Part shown: piece after piece, positions 12,985 through 24,829 of the stretch
Layout of the letters: each line of letters starts with the position of its first letter
Numbering within the stretch: the stretch's first letter is position 1
Assembly: GCF_041146795.1 (NCBI RefSeq)
Contig: NC_135177.1
Location: 20,349,560-20,413,559 of the forward strand
Direction: 5' to 3'
DNA: 64,000 nt
Source of the DNA: Maylandia zebra
Taxonomy: Eukaryota; Chordata; Actinopteri; Cichliformes; Cichlidae
The notes under the pieces: model-generated
The model's input: only the letters and a program-made list of their open reading frames with translations
The model's database searches: none
What the model was told of the DNA's origin: nothing
Translations under genes and position numbers: made by a program

Positions 12985-14034
12985 AGCTGTGAATAGCTTC
13001 AGAGGTTCACCTGTCTACAAAAAAACTGCATCTACAAATTTTGGAACATTTTCAGAATGTTCCTTTCATTATAAGATTCAGGGAATCTGGGGAAATCTGT
13101 CAGAGCAAGAGATAAGCCTAAAATTCAGTACTGGTTGCCTGTGATGATCAGGCAACACTGCATTAAAAACAGCTATGATTCTGTCATGGAAATCACTGCA
13201 CGGGCTCAGGAACATTTCCAGAAATCATTTACTGTGAACACAGTTCACTGTGTCATCCACAAACGCAGGTCAAAGATCTGTCATCCGAAGAAGAAGCCAT
13301 ATGCGAACATGATCAAGAAATGCCATTGTCTTCACTAAGCTAAAGCTAATTTAAAATGGACTCAAGCAAAGCGGAAAAGTGTTCTGTGGTCAGATGGCTC
13401 TGATGGTTTGAGGGTGCATTAGTGCCTGTGGAACTGGCGGCTTGCACATCTGGAAAGGTCCCATCAGTGTTAAAAAGTATATACAGGTTTGAGAGAAACA
13501 TCTGCTCTCATCCACATTATGTCTTTTTCAGGCAAGCGCTTGCATATTTCAGCAAGACAAGGATAAATCGCATACTGCTACTATTATAACAGCATGGCTT
13601 TGTAGTAAAAGAATCTGATGCTGAACTGGTCTGCCTGCAAAATACAACAAAAACGAACTGCTGAACAGCTAGAATCATATATCAGACAAGAACGGGACAA
13701 CTTTCTCCCAAAAAATCAGCAACTGGTCTCCTCAGCCCTCAGACGTTTACGGCCTGCCGTTAAAAGAGGAGAGGATGCCAAATCGTGGTATAGAAAAGCC
13801 TCTGGGCCCTGTCCCAAATCTTTTGAAATGCACTGCTGCCATCAAATTCAAAATGAGCAAATATGCTTTTCTTAAAATTGTATATTTTTCAGTTGAAAGA
13901 TTTGATGTTTTCTGTGTTTGCTTGTGAATAAAATATGGGCTTATGACATTTCCAAATCATTGCATTCTGTTTTTATTTACATTTTACACAGTATCCCATT
14001 TTTTTATTCTTTATTTTTGGGAATTGGATTTGTA
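12985..14034 (+). mobile_element. Decayed Tc1/mariner-like transposon, right part
   Basis: Degenerate transposase remnants run on the + strand: AACACTGCATTAAAAACAGC and ATCCACAAACGCAGGT near 13150-13270, a GTGGTCAGATGG block at 13386 (first Asp region), GGGTGCATTAGTGCCTGTGG at 13412, and CTTGCATATTTCAGCAAGACA at 13537 (QQD region). The right terminus TTTTTATTTACATTTTACAC...GGAATTGGATTTGTA ends at about 14034 and is the known TIR form with an internal expansion. Many stops make it a fossil. Its left terminus appears to be at 8777. Confidence 0.65.
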
Positions 14035-17000
14035 AGATTTCAAACCTTTTTTGAGATTGTACCGTACTAATGTCCCTCTAATGCTAAAATATTTTGCAAA
14101 AGAAAAAAAAATTTGGTAAAGGTTTGGTAAGGCTCAGTTATATCTGCACACTGGGCATTTAAAAAAAATTCAAACAAAAAGACTTTTTTTTTGTTTTGCT
14201 GTTTTTCCTGTGGACTTGTGCTGCAATCTGCTGATTTCAGTGGAAATATAGACATGACTTTTATTTTTATTGCACAAAAGGACAAGAGCACAATGGTAAA
14301 ATACAAACTGTGTCCAGGACAGAAACAACTGCATTAAGCTGCTAACAGAACGTTGGATCTTTGGATGTCTTTGCACAGACAGCATGCTAACATAAAGCTA
14401 TCCATGAACCCAGAGTGATGTTAAAGCGTATGTTGACTTCTGCCCAGCAGTCAGAACCTGAACTTCAATGGGTAATAAACGCAGTGATGAGCACTCAGGC
14501 TTGTTGCTGTTTGTGTTTTTGCATTTCAATCTGCACTTTGAAGACTCTTGGGGTTGCTCAGCTTTCATAAAAAACTAAAAGAAAGACCTTTATCCTCAGG
14601 GATTTGTGTCACTGTGGAATAGTAGCCTAAGGTTTATGCTGGTAACAGGAAATAATAAGACAATGTGTTTCAGGTAATTTATAGAGTAAAGCAACATGTA
14701 CTGTAACTAATGACTTTCACTGGCAAGTAAGTGAAGTACTGCAATACTTTTATGGGTACTGTGTGATATATTACTCTTTTGAGTAACATTCCCAACACTG
14801 GGTAAGGCCTCATAGTATCACATCTGTTGTGTAAAAGTGCTTTTGAAATCACAGACTACACAGACAAATGTCTTTAATTTTGTAAAGTTAAAAATATTCT
14901 AAACTAAGATTCATGTGAAATATGCCTCTGCATACTTAGCCTGATTATTAATTTATATTTAGTTTAGATTTGAGTGTTGAGCCTTGAATGCTTTTCTGCA
15001 TTTTTATGAAGAATAGATGGTAAAAACTGTGATGTTCTTTCTTTGTTTTGTCCTGTTTCACATGGTTTCTCTCAGAGAAATCCAAGGCTTTGCAGACATT
15101 CAACATTCAGAAAAGGGTCTTAAGAAGTATTCACTGAACTCTTATTAAAACCCAAATAAACACAGTGCTCAAAGAAGGATCTACTTAAGTTTTTTTTCCA
15201 CTTCACAGTTTCAATATTTCTGCCTTCCCTGAACTATTAAATTTTAAGGTCTTCAGGTTCAATAAAAAGAAAAAAAAATATATATATATATTTTTTTTAA
15301 AAAGCAGTGTTGTTTAAAATAAATTTTGCCATATGCTATCTTCACATTTATTTGTTTTTCATGCAAGCAAACTGTGGAAGCTTCAGGATTGCATTAAAGA
15401 CTTACATTTTCTGCGCAGCATGAGGTGCACTCACTGTGGCCGAGCACATCAGTGGAGCAAATGGTACTTCAAGCAAAAAGTGTTTCCCATTGTCTGGAGG
15501 ATTGGACCTTTAGAAATTCTCATCTCCCTCACTCTGTTGAGGTAAAAGTTGCCCTCCATTACATCAGGAAGCAGCTAGCCTATCACAAGGGGCTTTTCTG
15601 AGTTTTCACACAGCACATATGCTTAATTGATTCAGCACAAATGTCAAAAGTGAAGTGTTTAAAGTGAGCAGGGTTACTGCTGCAGCTCCAGTCTTGCAGC
15701 CTAATTTATTGTGGAAGCCCCTGGAGGTTTGCAAGTAGGCTACAGCATCACCAGTGCCATGGTTTGAGGAAATGTTGCAATTCCTTCAGAAAACGAGCTC
15801 AACCTGGGCAAAACAATGTGATGATGAATAACTCGATGTTTTGGTTAATTCCAAGCGCATGTTGAAGGTGGTACAAACCTGCAAGCTTCTGTGTCTGTAA
15901 CTGGGTGAATCCTCTTTAAAAATATTACAAGAATGCGTTTTGCAACAATAACCACTCTAGGAGATTTATTGTGATTTAAAGTGGATATTTCCACTTTACC
16001 TGCTATCTTTTCTTGGTAAGCTCTGTCAAGTAGTTACTCAAAGACAGAAATCACTAAAGTTTTTGGTCTTCTATAAAGTAATACCAAGCATTCATATCTA
16101 AAAAAAAAAAAAGGCTTAAAAATACGGTCATTAAAGTTGAATTAAGAAGCCATAAAAAGAGGAGAAATATAGAATAATTACAAGCTGCTCAGTTTAATAT
16201 CCAGGCATTGAACTAAGTAACACTAGTTCTGATATGAACCATTAAATCATAGAGCATTAGATGGATTAATGGTTGTAAAAATGTAGGTGGAAAATTGAAT
16301 GTAGTTTTGTGACTGTCTATGTGACATAGAGGAAATTCTTTTAAAGCACTGATATTCTGCCTTTCCTTGGGTTTTGTCCTAATTTGATCCTAATGTGAGC
16401 TGTGCAGTTTTACAGTGAATAAATCAACATGACTTCACGAGCACACTCGTGCAGGAGTCCAAGTATTCCTCCTATCCTGCCTTCAAGGGCTACAATCATA
16501 AAGATAATATAAAGCAGAATTTACTCATATTTAGATGAATGTGTAGAGATGAGCTCCACAAGGAGAGCCAAGAGCTGACTCAGTCTTCATAAACATGGAT
16601 GATAACACATCAAGGGGAACTGAATTATGTTCAGAGGTCAAAAAGTCCAGGGAACCCTTGCTTTATACTACAGTGTTATAAATGGTTTGTCAGTATAGTC
16701 ATAAAGGACACTGGACACAAGACTGCAGTTCAAAATGATTGTTTTTAATGAACTATGAAGAAGAACATTAGAGAAATAAAATGACACATGATCACACATC
16801 GTAATGCTTCGCTGCACCAAGACAATCTGGCAGAAAACACAGGGAAGAGTATTTATACTGAGGAAACTATTTCGATTATTGATGACAGGAGCTGGTGTAA
16901 AAGAGAAACCCCAAACTATTATACACATACAAGGCAATTAATTAACATGTTTTTCTTTAAATTGATTATTCTGATTAAGCATGAGATTGTTTTTTTCATA

Positions 17001-17096
17001 GAAATGAAACTGATTAATGACATTACCCTACCCAAAGACCAGCTGCAGATGTTTTCAAGCTTCTTCTGAATGACTTGATTTATTTATAGTGTAACT
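14035..17096. other. Noncoding intergenic DNA
   Basis: No convincing gene or element was identified. It contains A/T-rich tracts (15271-15301) and short A runs. Small frames here have no family features. Confidence 0.5.
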
Positions 17097-17344
17097 TTAT
17101 TCACAAGTCAGCTTATTTTCTACTAGCACTCTGCCTGTGGCCTCGAACTCTAGCGCCCTCCAGTTTATCACATTCCCAGGAATGAAGTTCAGATCTTCTA
17201 AGCTGGATCTCACAAGGGGAAAGGACATAGTTCCACATGCGGACATCAGACATCATCCCAACAAAACACTGATTGATGTCAAATCCCCCGCCATGGGAAT
17301 CCTGCTCCTGTATAAATTGCAGAGAGTTAGGATGAGTTCTCACA

Positions 17345-20201
17345 GAAATATATTCATCCATCCATCCATCCATCTTCATCCGCTTATCCGAGGTCGGGTC
17401 GCGGGGGTAGCAGCCTAAGCAAAGAGGTCCAGACCTCCCTCTCCCCAGCCACCTCCTCCAGCTTGTCCGGGGGAATACCAAGGCGTTCCCAGGCCAGCCG
17501 AGAGATATAATCTCTCCAGCGTGTCCTGGGTCTGCCCCGGGGCCTCCTCCCGGTGGGACATGCCTGGAACACCTCACCCAGGAGGCGCCCAGGGGGCATC
17601 CTTGCCAGATGCCCGAACCACCTCAGCTGGCTCCTTTCGATGTGGAGCAGCAGCTGCTCTACTCTAAGCCCCTCCCGGATGGCCGAACTTCTCACCCTAT
17701 CTCTAAGGGAGAGGCCAGCCACCCTTCGGAGGAAGCTCATTTCCGCCGCTTGTATCCGCGATCTCGTTCTTTCGGTCACTACCCACAGCTCGTGGCCATA
17801 GGTGAGGGTAGGGACGTAGATCGACCGGTAAATTGAGAGCTTCGCTTTTACACTCAGCTCCCTCTTCACCACGACTGACCGGTGCAGCGTCCGCATTACT
17901 GCAGCCGCAGCCCCAATCCGTCTGTCGATCTCCAGCTCCCTTCTCCCATCACTCGCGAACAAGACCCCGAGATACTTGAACTCCTCCACTTGGGGCAGGA
18001 ACTCATCCCCGACCCGGAGTGGGCACTCCACCCTTTTCCGGCTGAGAACCATGGCCTCAGATTTGGAGGTGCTGATCCTCATTCCCGCTGCGTTACACTC
18101 GGCTGCGAACCGCTCCAGTGCGAGCTGGAGGCCCTCACCCGATGAAGCCAACAGAACCACATCATCCGCAAAAATCAGAGATGAGATTCTGAGGCCACCA
18201 AAGCGAAAGCCCTCCGCCACTTGGCTGCGCCTAGAAATCCTGTCCATAAAAATTATGAACAGAACCGGAGACAAAGGGCAGCCTTGGCGGAGCCCATCAC
18301 CCACCGGGAACGAGTCCGACTTATTGCCGGCAATGCGAACCAAGCTCCTGCAACGGTTGTATAGGGATTGAATGGCCCGTAGCAATGGGCCAGACACCCC
18401 ATACTCGCGCAACACCTCCCACAGGACGCCCCGAGGGACACGGTCGAATGCCTTCTCCAGGTCCACAAAACACATGTAGACTGGTTGGGCAAACTCCCAT
18501 GCACCCTCAAGTATCCTCGAGAGGACAAAGAGCTGGTCCAGTGTTCCGCGACCAGGACGAAAACCGCATTGTTCCTCCTGTATCCGAGGTTCGACTAGCG
18601 GACGAACCCTCCTCTCCAGCACCCTGGCATAGACTTTCCCGGGGAGGCTGAGGAGTGTGATCCCCCTGTAGTTGGAACACACCCTCCGGTCCCCCTTCTT
18701 GAAGATGGGGACCACCACCCCGGTCTGCCAGTCCACAGGTACTGCCCCTGATCTCCACGCAACATTGCAGAGACGTGTCAACCAAGACAGCCCTACAACG
18801 TCCAGAGCCTTCAGGAACTCGGGGCGGACCTCATCGACACCAGGGGCTCTGCCACCAAGGAGTTGTTTAACTGCCTCAGTGACCTCGCCCCCGGAAATCG
18901 GTGGGTCACACCCCTCATCCCCAGACTCTGCTTCCTCCCCGGAAGACGTGTCAGTGGGATTAAGGAGGTCCTCGAAGTATTCCTTCCACCGCCCGACAAT
19001 TTTCTCAGTCGACGTCAACAGCGCTCCGCCAGCACTATACACAGTGCAGGTAGAGCACCGCTTTCCCCTCCTGAGACGCCTGACGGTTTGCCAGAATCTC
19101 TTCGAGGCAGTCCGAAAGTCTTTTTCCATGGCCTCTCCGAACTCCTCCCACACCCGAGTTTTTGCTTCAGCCACTGCCCGAGCCGCATTCCGCTTGGCCT
19201 GTCGATACCTGTCGGCTGCCTCCGGAGTCCCACAGGCTAACCAAGCCCGATAGGCCTCCTTCTTCAGCCTGGTGGCTCCCTTCACCTCTGGTGTCCACCA
19301 TTTGGTTCGGGGATTACCACCACGGCAGGCACCAACCACCTTGCGGCCGCAGCTCAATGCAGCAGCTTCGGCAATGGAGACGCTGAACATGGTCCATTCG
19401 GACTCAATGTCCCCAGTCTCCCTCGGAATGCTGTTGAAGCTCTGCCGGAGGTGTGCGTTGAAGATCTCGCGGACTGGGGCCTCTGCTAGACGTTCCCAGC
19501 ACACCCTCACTACGCGTTTAGGTGCACCAGGTCTGTCCAGCGTCCTCCCCCGCCACCTGATCCAACTCACCACCAGGTGGTGATCAGTTGACAGCTCAGC
19601 CCCTCTCTTTACCCGAGTGTCCAGAACATATGGTCGCAGGTCTGGTGATACGATTACAAAATCGATCATCGACCTACGGCCTAGAGCATCCTGGTGCCAC
19701 GTGCACTTATGGACACTCTTATGTTCGAACAGGGTGTTCGTTATGGCCAAACTGTGATTGGCACAGAAGTCCAATAACAAAGCACCGCTCGGGTTCAGAT
19801 CAGGGAGGCCGTTCCTCCCAATCACGCCCCTCCAGGTCTCGCTGTCGTTACCCACGTGAGCATTGAAGTCTCCCAGCAGGACAACAGAGTCCCCAGGTGG
19901 AGCACCTTCCAGCACCCCCCCCAGGGACTCTAAGAAGGCTGGGTACTCCGAACTGCCACTCGGCGCATAAGCGCAGATGACAGTCAGGACCCGTTCCCCG
20001 ACCCTAAGGCGCAGGGAACAAACCCTCTCGTCCACCGGGAAAAACCCCAACGTACCGGCAGCAAGCCGAGGGGATATAAGAATACCCACCCCAGCCCGCC
20101 GCCTCTCACCAGGGGCAACTCCAGACTGAGACAGAGTCCAGCCCCTCTCCAGGAGACTGGTTCCAGAGCCCAGACAATGCGTAGAGGTGAAATATATTCA
20201 T
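17345..20201 (-). mobile_element. RTE-clade LINE, 5'-truncated, with 13-bp target duplication
   Basis: The body is 17358-20188. The 13-mer GAAATATATTCAT occurs at both edges (17345-17357 and 20189-20201), a perfect target-site duplication. The element's 3' end is a short (ATGG)n tail on the minus strand, typical of fish RTE/Rex3-like elements. The insertion lies inside the third coding intron of pentraxin A, in the same orientation as that gene. Confidence 0.93.
17384..20188 (-). CDS. RTE-type endonuclease/reverse transcriptase, open frame lacking N-terminus
   Basis: One uninterrupted frame reads through from the truncated 5' edge; 901 codons follow the first Met at 20089, and it is open further upstream to about 20188. 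The order is: apurinic-type endonuclease ([22 protein letters not shown] near the end of the domain), linker, then RT with [45 protein letters not shown] and the catalytic FADDVVLL, thumb, and a C-terminal [14 protein letters not shown] / [10 protein letters not shown] segment. It copies its own RNA by target-primed reverse transcription. The first part of the endonuclease is missing, so this copy is dead on arrival, but absence of stops indicates a recent insertion. Confidence 0.92.
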   Translation of the reverse strand, partial: TSTHCLGSGTSLLERGWTLSQSGVAPGERRRAGVGILISPRLAAGTLGFFPVDERVCSLRLRVGERVLTVICAYAPSGSSEYPAFLESLGGVLEGAPPGDSVVLLGDFNAHVGNDSETWRGVIGRNGLPDLNPSGALLLDFCANHSLAITNTLFEHKSVHKCTWHQDALGRRSMIDFVIVSPDLRPYVLDTRVKRGAELSTDHHLVVSWIRWRGRTLDRPGAPKRVVRVCWERLAEAPVREIFNAHLRQSFNSIPRETGDIESEWTMFSVSIAEAAALSCGRKVVGACRGGNPRTKWWTPEVKGATRLKKEAYRAWLACGTPEAADRYRQAKRNAARAVAEAKTRVWEEFGEAMEKDFRTASKRFWQTVRRLRRGKRCSTCTVYSAGGALLTSTEKIVGRWKEYFEDLLNPTDTSSGEEAESGDEGCDPPISGGEVTEAVKQLLGGRAPGVDEVRPEFLKALDVVGLSWLTRLCNVAWRSGAVPVDWQTGVVVPIFKKGDRRVCSNYRGITLLSLPGKVYARVLERRVRPLVEPRIQEEQCGFRPGRGTLDQLFVLSRILEGAWEFAQPVYMCFVDLEKAFDRVPRGVLWEVLREYGVSGPLLRAIQSLYNRCRSLVRIAGNKSDSFPVGDGLRQGCPLSPVLFIIFMDRISRRSQVAEGFRFGGLRISSLIFADDVVLLASSGEGLQLALERFAAECNAAGMRISTSKSEAMVLSRKRVECPLRVGDEFLPQVEEFKYLGVLFASDGRRELEIDRRIGAAAAVMRTLHRSVVVKRELSVKAKLSIYRSIYVPTLTYGHELWVVTERTRSRIQAAEMSFLRRVAGLSLRDRVRSSAIREGLRVEQLLLHIERSQLRWFGHLARMPPGRLLGEVFQACPTGRRPRGRPRTRWRDYISRLAWERLGIPPDKLEEVAGEREVWTSLLRLLPPRPDLG

Positions 20202-21276
20202 ACGATAAATAAATTCTCCAGAATACCCAGAAAGTATGAATTTACCTATCCTATGATAACAACTGGATCAGTGATGACCAATCCCCCAATGAATTTCTTT
20301 ATTGAGGGCTTTCCGTTAAGCCACAGCTGCACCAGTTCAGATTCGGAATCCCAAGTGGTGCAAATAGACTGCCACGATTCAGCATGTAATCCTGGCCTGT
20401 AACTGTTACTCTGTTGTTTCTGACATAGATGTCAATCACATTACTTCCTGCTTCCTTGAATACCAGGAAGCCATTGTTGAAAGAAAGCTTGTATAGAGAG
20501 AGAAAAGGTTGTGGTTTCTGCTGAGGTCTGTAATGCACCTGCTGGAATAATGGTATGATAAAATGATCATACAGGATATGTTGCTTTTGGTTCCATTTAG
20601 CAGTTATCATTGTTTCAAAACTACCTGAAACAGGGCGTCACAGCTGTGAGGCTCTGCATGGATGTATTCTGTCTCACATTAGCTTTGTTAGTTTGTTGTG
20701 GAAAAATGAACATTTTGCCAGAGAGATCTACAAAAAAAGGGGTGTTGGACAGACCAAGTTATGACTGAAAAAATCCAAATCTAATGCCATATTGTACATC
20801 TCAATACTGTGCACAGTTTAGCCATTACATAACTGATGACAGAGAAACAAAAAGTTGGATGAACCTGACTGAAGATGGTTAATAACACTTTAAATGTTCT
20901 ATTCACCTTTTGTATACATGAAGGTATAAGACATCAGTGATAAAAGTGTTTTAAGACTGTTTTTAAGATATAACATCAACGTAAAAACGCCCTTTTGATT
21001 TTCTCTTAGAAATAAGAATACATATGTATTATCTTGAGGCAGTGCAGCACATGCTGTCAGCATTACCAGGAGAATCAGAAGTGCCATCTGATAAAAAGTC
21101 AAACCAGACAATTCAGTCCAATAAATTCAGTGCTGCCGCACAGCTTTTCCTGACCTCATACAATAGGCAGTGGAAAATAGAAGGGAAGGTGCTGCCACCT
21201 TAATCCTTATTCATGTCGTAGTCTTACCTTTAAGTCTGTGCCAAGACGATGTGACGAGAACAAACTGGAATTGTGT

Positions 21277-21286
21277 GTTTTATACC
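21277..21286 (-). promoter_or_regulatory. Candidate TATA box of pentraxin A
   Basis: GGTATAAAAC on the minus strand lies about 50 bases upstream of the leader-exon donor (21228). The position is like the TATAAAAGG upstream of pentraxin B. No experimental start is known. Confidence 0.5.
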
Positions 21287-21411
21287 TGCTTCCTCATTCT
21301 TGTTATTGTGCGCTTCAACACTGGAAATCTACTGTTTTTTTAATATCCATTTAATAATAACAAATATGAAAGGTTAGTGCCATATTTGTGTTAAAATGTT
21401 GTTTTTTAGTC

Positions 21412-21724
21412 TTTCGATCGTGGCTCAAGAGTTGGCAGTTCGTCTTGTAATCGGAAGGTTGCCGATTTGAGCCCCGACTCGGACAGTCTCGGTTGTTGTG
21501 TCCTTGGGCAAGACACTTCACCTACTGCCTACTGGTGTTGGCCAGAGGGGCCGATGGCGCAATATGGCAGCCTCGCTTCTGTCAGTCGGCCCCAGGGCAG
21601 CTGTGGCTACAACTGTAGCTTGCCTCCACCAGTGTGTGAATGTGAGAGTGAATGAATTGTGGAATTGTAAAGCGCTTTGAGGGTCCCGAAAAGCGCTATA
21701 TAAATGCAATCCATTATTATTATT
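21412..21724 (+). mobile_element. tRNA-derived SINE with L2-type tail
   Basis: The 5' part has pol III-like boxes: A-box-like GTGGCTCAAGAGTTGG (21420) and B-box-like GGTTGCCGATTTGAGCC (about 21459). A conserved central region follows, then AAAGCGCTTTGAGGGTCCCG and AAAGCGCTATATAAATGCA, an L2-like 3' end used to borrow LINE machinery. It ends in (ATT)n. Confidence 0.78.
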
Positions 21725-22071
21725 TTCATGGCCCCATTAGCCATTCAGTATATAAATATAAATTGAACTATTATTTAATACAAGATTTAATGATGTACAG
21801 CATGTGCAAAACTCTTGATCCACCCTTTTATTTTTTGCTAGGAAAACATGTCCAGCAATTTGCTGAAGCATGCGAGGGCAAAAACACAGTTTATACAACC
21901 AGATGATCATACCAAACTACACTTAATATGACCACACAGCCTGAACTCCCTGAGACAAGCTTTCTTTTCCAAGTAGTATTTAGTAGTAGTTGCTCTTCTT
22001 ATTTCCTTCGTACTTATTCTGGGTGGGTCTTTTTAAATGTCAACCATGTTATTAAATAACCTAATTATTAA

Positions 22072-23068
22072 AGTGTGTCTGTGAAGGTTCTCAGTCATCC
22101 AGGTCATCGTAGTCTTAGGAGCTTGGAAAGAAAAGCGTCTGGACTTCTTTGAGTTGCTTGAAGACGTTTCACCTCTCATCCGAGAAGCTTCTTCAGTTCT
22201 AAGGTCAAATGGTGGAGAGTCCCAGATATAAACCCAGTGGGAGTTTCCCCCCAAAGAGGGACAAAGGACCCCCTGATGATCCTCTACCTAATCACATGAG
22301 CCAAGGTGTGAAAGTGGGTGTGGGTCACAATCAGCCAGGGTTTTGGGTGAGCTCATTGTGAAACCTGGCCCCACCCTATCATGTGATTTCCTGAGGTCAG
22401 ATGGCCCAGGATGTGAGTGGGTGTTAAGGTGTCTGGGAAGGGATCTCAAAACTGGATTATAGATGGCAGACAGTTGGTGTCTTAAGCCACCGCCTCTGTT
22501 CAAAGATGGTCGCTCACAGTGGACATAGATGGCTTCTTTCACTCCTCTTTCAAACCATCTGTCCTCTCTGTCCAAAATGTGAACATTGGCATCCTCGAAA
22601 GAATGACCTTTGTCCTTTAGATGCAGATGGACAGCTGAGTCTTGTCCCGGGAGGTGGCTCTTCTATGTTGTGCCATGCGCTTGTGAAGTGGCTGTTTGGT
22701 CTCTCCGATGTGGAGGTCTGAGCATTCCTCGCTGCACTGTACAGCATATACCATGTTGTTAAGTTTGTGTTTAGGGGTTTTTTGTCTTTCGGGTGAACCA
22801 GTTTCTGCCTGAGTGTGTTGCTGGGTCTGAAGTACACTGGGATGTTGTGCTTGGAGAGGACCCTCCTGAGTTTTTCTGATACACCAGCTACATAGGGGAT
22901 GACAATGTTGTTGCGTCTGACTTTCTTATCCTCCCTCGCTGGTGTCTGGTCTTCTTTCCTGTGCATCTTTGCTGACTTTATAAACGCCCAATTAGGATAA
23001 CCGCATGTTTTAAGTGCTTCCTTGACATGTGTGTTCCTTCTTTTTCCCTTCAGGCTTAGAGGGAACAT
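22072..23068 (-). mobile_element. Penelope-like element, 3' part (linker plus GIY-YIG endonuclease)
   Basis: On the minus strand the frame from 23068 reads IPYVAGVSEKLRRVLSKHN, PVYFRPSNTLRQKLVHPKD and then VYAVQC...LHIGETKQPLHKRMAQH (in shifted frames), the GIY-YIG-type endonuclease of Penelope-like retroelements. Then come WFERGVKEAIYVHCERPSLN and RGGGLRHQLS (22575-22288). The terminal sequence GATGAGAGGTGAAACGTCTT and the end ACTACGATGACCTGGATGAC are typical of the 3' end. RT is missing and frames are broken. Confidence 0.88.
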
Positions 23069-23208
23069 GTTCCCTCTAGCCTTCCTATATATGCATATCC
23101 TATATATACATATTCAAGGTTCAAGGTTCTTTATTTGTCACATGCATAGTTATACAAGTATAACACACAGGGAAATGTAGCCTGACACGCTCCTCGACAT
23201 GAGCAAAA

Positions 23209-23246
23209 ATTGGGGGGGGGGGGGGGGGGGGGGGTGTAGAGGAAGA

Positions 23247-23317
<71 letters not shown>

Positions 23318-23320
23318 TAT
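23209..23320. repeat. Compound microsatellite: poly-G, (CA)n, (TA)n, (CA)n
   Basis: A run of more than 20 G is followed by TGTAGAGGAAGAA, then CACACA, a long uninterrupted (TA)n of about 58 bases, and CACACACA. It lies inside the 3'UTR of the minus-strand Rex1-like LINE. Confidence 0.95.
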
Positions 23321-24396
23321 ACATACATTTAGTATATACACTGGGTGAATGTGCAGTAGTAGCAGCAAGCAGGTGAATTCTGTACATTAATATGAATAGA
23401 CATCTGACTATTTTACAGGATAGACAATATAAACATATTTAAAATTAAAGGAATTTGAAATGTACATTGTGCCTTGGTTTAGAGTGTCTGGAAGAGAGTC
23501 CTGTCTCAGTCAATTATAGATGATGTGAGAGGGCGGGTGTGTGTGTTTAGGGCACGGATGGCTTGGGGATAGAAGCTCCTCTTGAGTCTCTCTGTCCTTG
23601 CCCGGAAGATGCGGAACCTTCTACCAGATTGCAGAAGTTGGAACAGTTTGTTGCCAGGATGGGACGGGTCCTTCAGTATCTGCGCTGCTCTAGTCCGGCA
23701 TCTCCTGGTGTAGGTGTCCTGAAGCGGGGGGAGAGCAATCCTGCAGCAGCGTTCTGCTGTACGGATCACTCTCTGGAGAGCTTTTTGGTCCTTCACACAG
23801 CTGTTCCCAAACCACGATGTCATGTTCTGTGTGAGGATGCTCTCCACAGCGCCTGTATAGAAAATCCTGAGGATCTTTGGAGAGACCCTGAACTTCCTCA
23901 GTTGTCGTAGGTGATACAGGCGCTGCCTAGCCTTTTTGGTCTGGACCTGAATGTGGGCAGCCCATGTCAGGTCTGAGGAGATGTGGACACCAAGATACTT
24001 GAAGGACTGCACCCTCTCCACTGGAGCTCCATTGATGATAATGGGCTTGTAGTCTCTGTGCTGACCCCTTCTGAAGTCCACCACCAGCTCCTTGGTCTTG
24101 CTGACGTTCAGCTGGAGGTGGTTGTCCTGGCACCACGATGCCAGATTCTTCACTTCATCCATGTAGGCCGCCTCATCGTTGTTGGAGATGGCACCCAACA
24201 CCACTGTGTCGTCAGCAAACTTCACAATGGTGTTGGAGCCATGGGTGGCCACACAGTCTGAAGTGTAGAGGGAGTAGAGCAGTGGCGAGAGGACACATCC
24301 CTGAGGTGCTCCTGTGTTGATGGTGATGCTGTTGGAGAAGCACCTTCCCACCCTCACCACCTGAGTTCTGCCAGTGAGGAAGTCCAACACCCATGC

Positions 24397-24829
24397 CAGA
24401 GCGTTCTCACTCCCGAGGCGTAACATGTCGACGTTTTGTCACGTCCCGCGGCGTTCCTGAGGAACGCGAAAGGAGACCTTCGGCGTTCTTATGGTACGCG
24501 GCGGGTTATGGCTGGAATCCAGTGCAATGACGCTCCCGCGGTAGTAGACGTTCCAGCCCTGTATTCCAGCCCTAAACCTAACCTTATCCCTAGCCCTGAC
24601 CATAACCTTATTCCTGACCTTAACCAGGACTTTAATGATGTTAAATAGCGTGTTTCTAAGCGATTTGAAGAAAAAGAGCGAACATGTGTAGGTTCAGTCC
24701 AGACGGTTCTCATATTTCCTCTTTTTCCGAGGTCGTCATTTAGGAACGTGGTGGGTAGCCGAAAACGTAATATGGTGACGATTTGTCACCTAGCGTAAAA
24801 TGTTACGCTTTGGGAGTGAGAACGGGTTG
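24397..24829. mobile_element. MITE with inverted termini inserted in LINE RT frame
   Basis: The termini pair as CAGAGCGTTCTCACTCCCGAGGCGTAACAT at the left and the inverse of CAACCCGTTCTCACTCCCAAAGCGTAACAT at the right. CCCATGC flanks both sides (24390-24396, 24830-24836); with one mismatch it extends to 8 bp. Removing it restores the LINE frame CAW/VLDFL, which fixes the boundaries. Inside is a C-rich stretch CCCTAAACCTAACCTTATCC and no coding frame. An 8-bp duplication would suggest hAT; superfamily is uncertain. Confidence 0.8.

Larger units (their letters stand above)
17097..21228 (-). pseudogene. Pentraxin A (CRP/SAP-like), pseudogene
   Basis: Orthologous exons to pentraxins B and C can be placed: leader exon ending 21228, exon 1 21033-21087 (signal peptide starting MALLILLVMLTACAALPQ), exon 2 20625-20727, exon 3 20246-20538, exon 4 17307 down to about 17097. 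Lesions seen: the exon 1 donor reads AT instead of GT (21032-21031); exon 3 is 293 nt instead of 298 with at least two frameshifts, one within the pentraxin signature; the last codon of exon 3 is TAG where B and C have CAG; exon 4 is frameshifted after the CEIQ motif near 17200. The last intron carries a 2.8 kb RTE LINE. The calcium-loop start EQDSHGGGFDINQ is still readable. An intact product seems excluded. Confidence 0.85.

Noticed and set aside
17113..17577. 154-codon frame joining LINE 3' sequence and pentraxin exon 4
   Set aside because: It reads through the intron and LINE boundary; there is no reason to think it is translated.
18672..19253. 193-codon plus-strand frame inside the RTE LINE
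   Set aside because: Antisense shadow of the LINE frame, GC-rich.
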